DNA of 12,146 nucleotides from an uncultured Alphaproteobacteria bacterium (GTDB lineage: Bacteria; Pseudomonadota; Alphaproteobacteria; CAAHEQ01; UBA3637): positions 1-12,146 of the forward strand of contig CANREI010000031.1 in assembly GCA_947629595.1 (NCBI GenBank), written 5' to 3'. A program made the position numbers and the translations under genes. The stretch's first letter is position 1. Every line of letters begins with the position of its first letter. The notes below the pieces were generated by a model. It made no database searches, had not been told where the DNA came from, and saw nothing but the letters and a program-made list of their open reading frames with translations. Below are positions 1 to 5,667 of the stretch, piece after piece.

Positions 1-140
1 GATTTTTTATTGTTTGCGGCAAATAATTGTTCGCAAGCTTTAATCCAGCATTCTTTTTCTTTTCCTTCGGGACGGCCGGCTTGTTCCCAAATGTAATAAG
101 CGGCGACTCGAATGTTATCTTCGTTAATTTGATGTGTCAT
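1..140 (-). CDS. DUF2934 family protein, 3' end cut by window edge
   Basis: The first 46 codons of a minus-strand gene, starting at the ATG at 138-140, are present; the stop lies beyond the left edge. The visible protein reads MTHQINEDNIRVAAYYIWEQ and continues with A-G-R-P-E-G and, later, C-W-I-K-A. The pattern I-R-x-A-A-Y-x-I-W-E-x-A-G-R-P-E-G followed by W-x-x-A matches the short DUF2934 domain, found in many alphaproteobacteria and without an assigned role. An AGGAG ribosome binding site sits about 9 bases before the ATG, and a good promoter lies just upstream at 177-205. The family call comes from the motif alone. The full length cannot be judged, and further domains could follow beyond the edge. 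Confidence 0.8.
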   Translation of the reverse strand, partial: MTHQINEDNIRVAAYYIWEQAGRPEGKEKECWIKACEQLFAANNKK

Positions 141-176
141 AGCTTTTACTCCTGTTAAATTAAAAAACCAATTATC

Positions 177-205
177 AATATAAAACAATTCTTTAAATTT
201 TGCAA
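177..205 (-). promoter_or_regulatory. Promoter of the DUF2934 gene
   Basis: Read on the minus strand there is a -35 box TTGCAA (200-205), a 17-bp spacer and a -10 box TATATT (177-182). Transcription would begin near 170, giving a leader of about 30 bases before the ATG at 140. The AGGAG ribosome binding site lies inside that leader. Confidence 0.65.
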
Positions 206-415
206 TGCACTTTTTTGTTTTTTTATATATTTTGTTATTTTTTTTATGCTTTTATCGAAAAAAATAAGCCTCTCGACAAAAGAATATTTTTTCAAACGGA
301 AAAAAACGCATAAAACAATTCGAGCAAGACGGGAAAGATAAAAATTAAAAAGATATAAAAATCAAATAAATATATTTAATTTGCGAGTCGTTTTTCGGGG
401 GGAGTGTTAAAGCAT
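206..415. other. AT-rich intergenic stretch with no gene seen
   Basis: Together with the promoter and terminator on either side, this fills the roughly 330 bp between the DUF2934 start and the rpsD stop. It is dominated by A and T runs, with a few short G/C-richer islands (about 270-280, 328-336 and 384-405). I see no open frame with a ribosome binding site, no tRNA-like fold and no strong hairpin. A purine-rich TTTTTCGGGGGGAG patch at about 391-404 is the only locally distinctive sequence. Confidence 0.6.
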
Positions 416-455
416 AAAAAAAGCGCCGATTGAAACAACGCAATCGACGCTTTTT
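416..455 (-). terminator. Rho-independent terminator of rpsD
   Basis: Arms at 418-432 and 441-455 form a 15-bp stem with an 8-base loop (433-440). In the minus-strand transcript the one non-Watson-Crick position is a permitted G-U pair, whereas on the plus strand it would be a C-A mismatch. The minus-strand hairpin ends in a run of seven T (complement of 416-422). It begins about 15 bases after the rpsD stop codon, as expected for a terminator serving that gene. Confidence 0.85.
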
Positions 456-470
456 CCGAATAGCTTTTTC

Positions 471-1085
471 TTATCGTGAATAGAATTCGATAACCAAATT
501 CGGTTCCATTTGCGTGGCATAAGGCACATCGGCCAGTTGCGGCACGCGAATGAATTTGCCTTTGCAGGCTTTTGCATCAAATTCCATATATTCCGGCACT
601 TCCCGTTCGGTTGAGGCCAATGATTCAATCACCAACGCCATATCTTTGGCTTTATCGGTAACGGCAATTTCATCACCCGCCCGAACCAAATAGGAGGGAA
701 TGTTCACTTTTTTGCCGTTTACCAGCACATGACCGTGATTAACGAATTGACGCGCCGCAAAAACGGACGGCACGATTTTCATACGATAAACAACCGAATC
801 CAAACGCGTTTCCAAAATACCGATTAAGTTTTCGGAGCTGTCGCCTTTGCGCCGAATGGCTTCGGCATAATATTTGCGTAATTGTTTTTCGGAAACGTTT
901 CCGTAAACGCCTTTTAACTTTTGCTTGGCATGCAATTGAACGCCGTAGTCTGTGGGTTTTTTGCGATTGGCGCCGTGTTGACCCGGACCGTAATTTCTTT
1001 TTTCAACGGGGCTTTTGGCTTTTCCCCAAAGGTTAACGCCCAAACGGCGATCGATTTTAAATTTTGAATGTAATCTTTTTGACAT
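471..1085 (-). CDS. rpsD: 30S ribosomal protein S4
   Basis: The product is 204 residues, a usual bacterial S4 length. S4 is a primary 16S rRNA-binding protein that starts assembly of the 30S body and helps keep decoding accurate. The N-terminus MSKRLHSKFKIDRRLG and the K-R-N-Y-G-P-G-Q-H-G segment (about residues 29-38) are typical of S4. The S4 RNA-binding domain follows from about residue 93 (L-E-T-R-L-D-S-V-V-Y-R-M, then Q-F-V-N-H-G-H-V-L-V-N-G). The N-terminal cysteine cluster of zinc-binding S4 forms is absent, so this is the zinc-free type. An AAGGA site sits just before the ATG. The gene is monocistronic in appearance: its own promoter is at 1190-1218, a structured leader of about 100 bases follows, and the terminator is at 416-455. 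It is not in an alpha-operon context with rpoA, rpsK or rpsM here. Confidence 0.98.
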   Translation of the reverse strand: MSKRLHSKFKIDRRLGVNLWGKAKSPVEKRNYGPGQHGANRKKPTDYGVQLHAKQKLKGVYGNVSEKQLRKYYAEAIRRKGDSSENLIGILETRLDSVVYRMKIVPSVFAARQFVNHGHVLVNGKKVNIPSYLVRAGDEIAVTDKAKDMALVIESLASTEREVPEYMEFDAKACKGKFIRVPQLADVPYATQMEPNLVIEFYSR

Positions 1086-1119
1086 ATCCTTTTCCTTTGT
1101 TATTGTTGTCTCCGATAGT

Positions 1120-1167
1120 CTTTGACCGAATTGTCAAAGCGTGAAAAATGCCATAAATACATTTTTC
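1120..1167 (-). promoter_or_regulatory. Two hairpins in the rpsD leader
   Basis: The predicted rpsD leader (about 1183 to 1086) contains two inverted repeats. The promoter-proximal one pairs GAAAAATG with CATTTTTC (1160-1167 with 1143-1150, 9-base loop). The other pairs CTTTGAC with GTCAAAG (1120-1126 with 1133-1139, 6-base loop). Neither is followed by a T run, so they are not terminators. S4 represses translation of its own mRNA in E. coli through a folded leader, so a similar role is possible here, but no match to that structure is claimed. Confidence 0.4.
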
Positions 1168-1189
1168 CGCATTCTCGAAGAATAGCGTG

Positions 1190-1218
1190 TTTATAACAGA
1201 GTTTTATTTGTTTGTCAA
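1190..1218 (-). promoter_or_regulatory. Promoter of rpsD
   Basis: The minus strand carries a perfect -35 TTGACA (1213-1218), a 17-bp spacer and a -10 TATAAA (1190-1195). It begins only 9 bases past the stop codon of the upstream permease. It would give a start near 1183 and a leader of about 100 bases. This is among the best promoter matches in the window, in keeping with a highly expressed ribosomal gene. Confidence 0.85.
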
Positions 1219-1227
1219 GCACTTTTT

Positions 1228-2406
1228 TTATAAGTAAACGCTCCAAATAAAGCCGAGGAGTAAAATTGTCATGGCCAAAAAACCGCAGGCCAGCGGTAAA
1301 AAATGCGCATAGGTGCGTTTTCTTAATACCCACGCGGCCGTAAAAACGCCCATGTAGCTGATTAAATAAGCAACGCTTGATAAATTCACAATGTCATTAA
1401 ATCCGAACAGAACCGTAAAAAGCGTTAAGGCAAGAACGGTGAGCGCATTCCCGTAAGTACCGTGTCCGATGAGTTTTTTGTGATAAAAATCGGGGAGAGC
1501 ATTGTGTTCCGAAAGGGCGCGCGTAATGCGAAAAACGCTGAAATAACTGGCGCTGATGCCGGTAATGAAAGCCATAACGGCAGCGGCATAAATGAGAAAA
1601 CGGCCGACTTCGCCCAGCAGCTGCCCGGCAACAACCGTAACGGCAATGTTTATATCTTGCCGGAAAGCTTCCGCGGGAATATAATTCATAATCACGAAAG
1701 CCAAGCCGATATAAAGAATCATCACGATGAGCAGGGTTAAAAACATGGCCGTTTTGATGGTTTTCGCCGGATTTTTTACATAAGCGCTGGCGTTGGTAAT
1801 CACGCCGAATCCCGCAAAGGCGAAAAACGTTAAACCGATACTGCGGAAAAAAGTGCCCGTGTCCGTTTGAACGGTAAACGACGGATTGTAACCCTTAAAA
1901 TGATAAAATCCCGCTAAAATCAACACCGCCAGAATGCCGATTTTAAACGTGACCAAAAAGGCTTCCGTCCAACCGACATCGTGCGTTTTCATCATATTGA
2001 ACAAGCCCAGCAAAATCAAAAGACTTGCCGCCAACACGTTAACGGAGGTCAAACCCGAATGCGGCAGAAAGCCGACAATATAAATACCGAACGATTTGGC
2101 CATGGTTCCGGCCGAAATAAGTGTTGTAAAAACATAAATCAGCGAAAGCGTTGTTCCGATCCAAGGGCGCTGAAACGCATGTCGAAAATAATCGGTAATG
2201 CCGCCGGCACTCGGAAACGCCGCTGCCAACTTAATGTAGGCATAGCCGGCCAGCATGGCAATGCAGCCCGATATGATAAAAGATAAATACGTCCAATTGC
2301 CCGTTTCCTGTAACACTTGTCCGAGCAAGGCAAAAATGCCGGCACCGACAATCGAGCCGATGCCGAGCGATACAACCTGCCAAAGAGTCATTTGTGCGTT
2401 TTTCAT
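1228..2406 (-). CDS. APC-superfamily amino acid permease
   Basis: This is an integral inner-membrane transporter of 392 residues, with about 11-12 hydrophobic segments spread over its whole length. The first helix carries G-I-G-S-I-V-G-A-G-I-F (about residues 15-25), the unwound substrate-binding motif of amino acid/polyamine/organocation permeases. Helix 6 has F-F-A-F-A-G-F, followed by Y-V-K-N-P-A-K-T-I, the usual loop signature. In many relatives that loop begins with two acidic residues (E-E-V-K-N-P); here they read A-Y. The start is taken at ATG 2404-2406, with GGAG 9 bases ahead. An upstream in-frame TTG at 2430 abuts the predicted -10 box and is unlikely. The substrate cannot be named from sequence. 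The gene seems to be a single-gene unit between rnj and rpsD, and no clear terminator follows its stop. Confidence 0.88.
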   Translation of the reverse strand: MKNAQMTLWQVVSLGIGSIVGAGIFALLGQVLQETGNWTYLSFIISGCIAMLAGYAYIKLAAAFPSAGGITDYFRHAFQRPWIGTTLSLIYVFTTLISAGTMAKSFGIYIVGFLPHSGLTSVNVLAASLLILLGLFNMMKTHDVGWTEAFLVTFKIGILAVLILAGFYHFKGYNPSFTVQTDTGTFFRSIGLTFFAFAGFGVITNASAYVKNPAKTIKTAMFLTLLIVMILYIGLAFVIMNYIPAEAFRQDINIAVTVVAGQLLGEVGRFLIYAAAVMAFITGISASYFSVFRITRALSEHNALPDFYHKKLIGHGTYGNALTVLALTLFTVLFGFNDIVNLSSVAYLISYMGVFTAAWVLRKRTYAHFLPLACGFLAMTILLLGFIWSVYL

Positions 2407-2430
2407 GCGTCCCCTCTCCTTTTTGAGCAA

Positions 2431-2458
2431 AAGGTAGGGGTTATTTTGGGTTTGTCAA
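2431..2458 (-). promoter_or_regulatory. Likely promoter of the permease
   Basis: The minus strand has a -35 TTGACA (2453-2458), a 16-bp spacer and a weak -10 TACCTT (2431-2436). A start near 2425 would leave a leader of about 18 bases to the ATG at 2406, which contains the GGAG site. The -35 is perfect but the -10 is poor. Confidence 0.5.
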
Positions 2459-2511
2459 GACAAGTTCTTTAAAAAAACGAAAAAGAATTTTGTTTTTGAC
2501 GCTTTTCTTTT

Positions 2512-4188
2512 TTAAACGCGAATTAAATGCACTTCAATCAACGGTTTTTTGCCGTAATATTCTTTTAAGAATTGCCGAACGGCCGCTCGAACGGTGTTTT
2601 CAACCGAAACATCTTGCGTTTTGACTTGTTCGCCGAGCGCGTTGATATCAGAGCGAATTTTATCTTTCAGCGCCGTTTCGTCTTCCCCGTCGGCTTCCAA
2701 AAGCCCGAAAGAGGAAATGCGTAAATCACCCAAAATTTCATTTTGCGCGTTTAAAACGAGCGTGATGACAAAAGTACCGTCTTCAATCATTTTCCGGCGT
2801 TTTTTAATCACTTCGGCACCCAGCGGCAGAATTTTTTTGCCGTCCACTGCCAAAACGCCGGTGGGAACCGTTCCCGATATTTCCGGATTTTGACTTAATT
2901 TCAGCACTTCGCCGTCTTCCAACGTAAAGGCATATTTTGCCCCCCATTGAAGTGCCAGCTCTTTATGCTCGATCAATTCACGCGCTTCGCCGTGAACGGG
3001 TAGGGCAATTAAGGGTTTCGTGAGTTGATACATTTCTTTCAGATCTTCCCCCTGATAGTGACCCGAAACATGCACGAGCGCATCGCGATTGGTTATAATT
3101 TCAACGCCTTTGGCCTTAAAGCGTTTTTGCATCAGCTCAATGGCTTTTTCGTTGCCGGGAATAATGCGGGAAGAAAAAATCACCACATCATCGGGGCCGA
3201 AATAAACACTGTTTTTTTGCGGTGTTAAGGCCGATAAGGAACTTAATGCCGAAAAAGGTTCGCCTTGCGATCCCGTGCAAATATATAACACACTGCCGAT
3301 GGGACGCTCCAACGCTTCCGATTCCGACAAAAATTCGGGAACGTCTTTTAAATAACCGCAGGCACGGGCGGCGGCATCAATTCGCCACAGACTGCGCCCC
3401 ATTAAACACACTTCCCGATTGTTGGCGGCTGCTGCTTTGTAAATATTATGAATACGGCTGACGTTTGAGGCAAAACATCCGACGGCAATTTGCTTGCCCT
3501 GATATTTGCCGATGAGTTTCGTCAGGGAAGTTAAAACATCTTCTTCCGTTTCCGTTGTGACCGCACCGAGTGTGTTGGTCGAGTCGCAAACAAGCGCCAA
3601 TACGCCTTCGTTTCCCAGCTCTTTTAAAGTTTTTTTATCGGCTTTTTGATTGAGAACCGAATCGGATTGCCATTTCCAATCGCCCGTATGCAAAACAAGG
3701 CCTTCTTTGGTGCGAACGGCTAATGCGTTGGCTTCGGGAATGGAATGACTCATTTGAATATAGCTGATTTCAAAAGGCGCCAAATCAATGGTATCGCCTG
3801 CTTGAACCCGCACCAGTTCGGCGCGACCCAACAGGCCGTTTTCATCAAGCTTTGATTCAATCAATTCAGCCGTAAAAGGCGTTGCAAAAATCGGACACTG
3901 CAATTCGCGCCATAAATAACCGACGGCACCGATGTGATCTTCATGTCCGTGGGTGATAACAAGACCCAGTAAGTTTTCTTTTTTATCGGCTAAAAACGAT
4001 AAATCGGGCAATAATACATCAACGCCGGGCAAGCCGTCACCCGGAAAGCCGACGCCGCAATCAACCAAGAGCCATTTGCCATGATAGCCGTATAAAAAAC
4101 AATTTAATCCGATTCCGGTGGAGCCGCCGAGCGGAATCATCACGAAATCTTCGGTTGATATTTGAGGTTCTGTTTGTATGTCAGTCAT
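2512..4188 (-). CDS. rnj: Ribonuclease J
   Basis: The product is 558 residues, the usual RNase J length. RNase J is a cytoplasmic zinc-dependent ribonuclease with 5'-3' exonuclease and endonuclease activity in RNA processing and decay. The metallo-beta-lactamase signature H-G-H-E-D-H-I-G is at about residues 80-87, with further metal ligands at H148 (M-S-H-S) and D170 (H-T-G-D-W-K). The beta-CASP region shows G-S-Q-G-E-P (306-311), S-G-H-Y-Q-G-E-D (375-382) and P-V-H-G-E (397-401). A C-terminal domain of about 100 residues follows. The start has an AAGGAG site 4-5 bases ahead that overlaps the stop of birA, 9 bp upstream, so the two genes are probably co-transcribed and possibly translationally coupled. 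In many alphaproteobacteria rnj lies near birA, sometimes with coaX between them; coaX is absent here. No convincing terminator is visible after the stop. Confidence 0.96.
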   Translation of the reverse strand: MTDIQTEPQISTEDFVMIPLGGSTGIGLNCFLYGYHGKWLLVDCGVGFPGDGLPGVDVLLPDLSFLADKKENLLGLVITHGHEDHIGAVGYLWRELQCPIFATPFTAELIESKLDENGLLGRAELVRVQAGDTIDLAPFEISYIQMSHSIPEANALAVRTKEGLVLHTGDWKWQSDSVLNQKADKKTLKELGNEGVLALVCDSTNTLGAVTTETEEDVLTSLTKLIGKYQGKQIAVGCFASNVSRIHNIYKAAAANNREVCLMGRSLWRIDAAARACGYLKDVPEFLSESEALERPIGSVLYICTGSQGEPFSALSSLSALTPQKNSVYFGPDDVVIFSSRIIPGNEKAIELMQKRFKAKGVEIITNRDALVHVSGHYQGEDLKEMYQLTKPLIALPVHGEARELIEHKELALQWGAKYAFTLEDGEVLKLSQNPEISGTVPTGVLAVDGKKILPLGAEVIKKRRKMIEDGTFVITLVLNAQNEILGDLRISSFGLLEADGEDETALKDKIRSDINALGEQVKTQDVSVENTVRAAVRQFLKEYYGKKPLIEVHLIRV

Positions 4189-4197
4189 TTTTCTCCT

Positions 4198-4863
4198 TTA
4201 CAATAAAAAAATATCACCCGCCGAAATCAAACGGGTTTCTGTTGGTGTTTTCAGGGAAATCGCCCCCTGCGGCGTCAACGTTTCGAAAAGACCGCGAAGT
4301 GTTTCATGCGGCAATTTAACTTCAATTTCTTCTCCGATACCGACGGCATAGTTCAGCCATTTTTGCCGAATCGGCGTAAAGCCCGATTGCATCAGTAAAT
4401 CCAAGTTATCTGATAAGGCCGTTAATAAATTTTTCGTCACTTCTTCGGGTGTGTATTTTTGATTAAGACTGCCCGCCTGATACAACATATCCCGATCGGG
4501 CGCCTGTCTGATATTCACGCCGAAGCCGGCAATCACTTTATCATCAACGCGTTCCAATAAAATACCCGCGATTTTGGCGTGATGCAATAACACGTCATTC
4601 GGCCATTTCAGCCGAACGGGCACATCGGGCAAAGCTTCCGCAAGCGAAACACCCGCCACAAACGATAAGAACGGCGTTTCGTTTTGAAGCGCGGGCAATA
4701 CGGCACTTAAAAACAAATTGCCGGCCAAACTTTGCCATCGGCGTCCGTTACGACCGCGCCCCGCCGTTTGATTTTCGGCAATAATCACCGATCCCACATC
4801 ATAGTCGACGGCCCGCGTGTTGGTTGAATCGACTTCTTTAAAAAAATATGTTTGCCATTTCAT
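4198..4863 (-). CDS. birA: Biotin--[acetyl-CoA-carboxylase] ligase, single-domain form
   Basis: BirA activates biotin to biotinyl-AMP and attaches it to a lysine of biotin-dependent carboxylases in the cytoplasm. With the start at ATG 4861-4863 the protein has 221 residues. It shows V-D-S-T-N (11-15), the biotinyl-AMP loop G-R-G-R-N-G-R-R-W (35-43), K-W-P-N-D (86-90), the catalytic lysine region A-K-I-A-G-I-L-L (K97), G-F-G-V-N (113-117), and a small C-terminal beta domain (from about 177). There is no N-terminal helix-turn-helix, so it should not act as the biotin operon repressor as the E. coli protein does. A frame open to 4968 would add 35 residues. I prefer 4863 because ligase homology starts there, an AAGG site precedes it, and the longer frame would begin in the divergent gene's start region. 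It lies 9 bp upstream of rnj. No clear promoter of its own could be picked in 4864-4968. Confidence 0.93.
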   Translation of the reverse strand: MKWQTYFFKEVDSTNTRAVDYDVGSVIIAENQTAGRGRNGRRWQSLAGNLFLSAVLPALQNETPFLSFVAGVSLAEALPDVPVRLKWPNDVLLHHAKIAGILLERVDDKVIAGFGVNIRQAPDRDMLYQAGSLNQKYTPEEVTKNLLTALSDNLDLLMQSGFTPIRQKWLNYAVGIGEEIEVKLPHETLRGLFETLTPQGAISLKTPTETRLISAGDIFLL

Positions 4864-4908
4864 AAGAAGGCACCTTATCATATTTTTTTTAAAAAAGAAA
4901 GAAAAACC

Positions 4909-4937
4909 TTGATTTAAAGTCATATTTTCAATATACT
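4909..4937 (+). promoter_or_regulatory. Promoter of the small membrane protein-sufE unit
   Basis: The plus strand has a -35 TTGATT (4909-4914), a 17-bp spacer and a -10 TATACT (4932-4937). A start near 4944 gives a leader of about 25 bases with AAAGGG ahead of the ATG at 4969. It lies in the intergenic region shared with birA, which runs the other way. Confidence 0.65.
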
Positions 4938-4968
4938 CTGATACAGAAACGTTATTGAAAGGGTTCAA

Positions 4969-5181
4969 ATGATCAGAAAAATAATCGGATTGATTGTTGT
5001 TATCGGGCTTCTTATTTGGGGGGCGGTGTCTTTGTTTCGACCGGAGGAAAAGCCGCGTTTAAATGATGTGCCGAGTGAGCAGGAACAAAAAGTGATTGAA
5101 GAAAGTCAGCCGGAGCCCGCGTTCGTGCCGGAAAGCGATTTGGAAAATCAATATCCGGAAAATGCCGAGAAAGATGCTTAA
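4969..5181 (+). CDS. Small single-span membrane protein, unknown function
   Basis: This 70-residue protein is not recognised. It starts M-I-R-K and has one hydrophobic segment (about residues 5-23, I-I-G-L-I-V-V-I-G-L-L-I-W-G and on). A polar tail rich in Glu, Pro and Gln follows, with P-S-E-Q-E-Q-K and repeated E-x-P patches. Basic residues before the helix suggest the N-terminus is inside and the acidic tail outside, in the periplasm; this is inference from the positive-inside rule. The ATG has AAAGGG 5 bases ahead and a good promoter upstream. It is followed 20 bp later by sufE with no terminator between, so the two form one transcript. Nothing in the sequence ties it to Fe-S assembly beyond position. 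Confidence 0.75.
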   Translation: MIRKIIGLIVVIGLLIWGAVSLFRPEEKPRLNDVPSEQEQKVIEESQPEPAFVPESDLENQYPENAEKDA

Positions 5182-5201
5182 AATTTTTTGGGAAAGATAC
5201 A

Positions 5202-5600
5202 ATGGATACGGCAGAATTGATTGAAAACTTTTCTTATTTAACCGATTGGGAAGATAAATATCGCTATTTGATTGAATTAGGCGATTCGCTTTGTAATTTT
5301 CCCGAAAACGAAAAAACAAGTGCGAATAAAGTGGAAGGATGTATGTCGCAGGTGTGGTTTACGCATACCGAACAAGATCATCGGCATTATTTTAATGCCA
5401 CGAGCGATGCACATATCGTGCGCGGGCTGGAAGCCGTTTTATTAACACTTATTAACGGCAAAACGAGTGAAGAAATTTTAAAAACCGATATTGACGGCAT
5501 TTTTAAGCAGTTGGGGTTGTCCGAAAACCTTTCACCCACGCGGCGCAACGGCTTTTATGCCATGGTGGAGCGTGTGCGAGCGTTGGCAGCTTCAAAGTAA
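5202..5600 (+). CDS. sufE: SufE-family cysteine desulfuration protein
   Basis: SufE accepts persulfide sulfur from the cysteine desulfurase SufS and passes it to the Fe-S scaffold in the cytoplasm. At 132 residues it is close to the usual SufE length. The opening region W-E-D-K-Y-R-Y-L-I-E-L-G (16-27) and the K-V-E-G-C-M-S-Q-V-W block (43-52) are typical. C47 is the expected sulfur-accepting cysteine, and a second cysteine (C31) lies upstream. The C-terminal part has L-S-P-T-R-R-N-G-F (about 110-118), also conserved in the family. A GGGAAAG site precedes the ATG. No sufS or other suf gene is in the window, so this is a detached sufE in a two-gene unit that ends at the terminator at 5621-5654. 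Confidence 0.95.
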   Translation: MDTAELIENFSYLTDWEDKYRYLIELGDSLCNFPENEKTSANKVEGCMSQVWFTHTEQDHRHYFNATSDAHIVRGLEAVLLTLINGKTSEEILKTDIDGIFKQLGLSENLSPTRRNGFYAMVERVRALAASK

Positions 5601-5620
5601 CGAATAACTTTCAAATTATA

Positions 5621-5654
5621 AAAAAAATACCGCCTTTAAAAGCGGTATTTTTTT
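5621..5654. terminator. Bidirectional terminator between sufE and pheT
   Basis: A perfect 13-bp inverted repeat (5621-5633 with 5642-5654) encloses an 8-base loop. Each arm carries a run of seven A or T outside a TACCGC/GCGGTA core, so the hairpin has a T run in both directions. It sits 20 bp after the sufE stop and 13 bp after the pheT stop, and can serve both convergent units. Confidence 0.93.
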
Positions 5655-5667
5655 AACAGGCTTTCTT

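Noticed and set aside
407..628. 73-codon minus-strand frame overlapping the end of rpsD
   Set aside because: It runs in another frame of rpsD and through the terminator hairpin, so it is a shadow.
2407..2430. TTG start at 2430 for the permease, adding 8 residues
   Set aside because: The TTG lies immediately beside the predicted -10 box and has no ribosome binding site. The ATG at 2406 has a good one, and homology begins there.
2461..2511. Terminator after rnj
   Set aside because: The region is A/T-rich with imperfect A-run/T-run pairing, but has no GC-containing stem. I could not defend it as a terminator.
4864..4968. Longer birA start at 4968, adding 35 residues
   Set aside because: The extra residues do not look like the helix-turn-helix domain of two-domain BirA, and they overlap the divergent promoter and start region.
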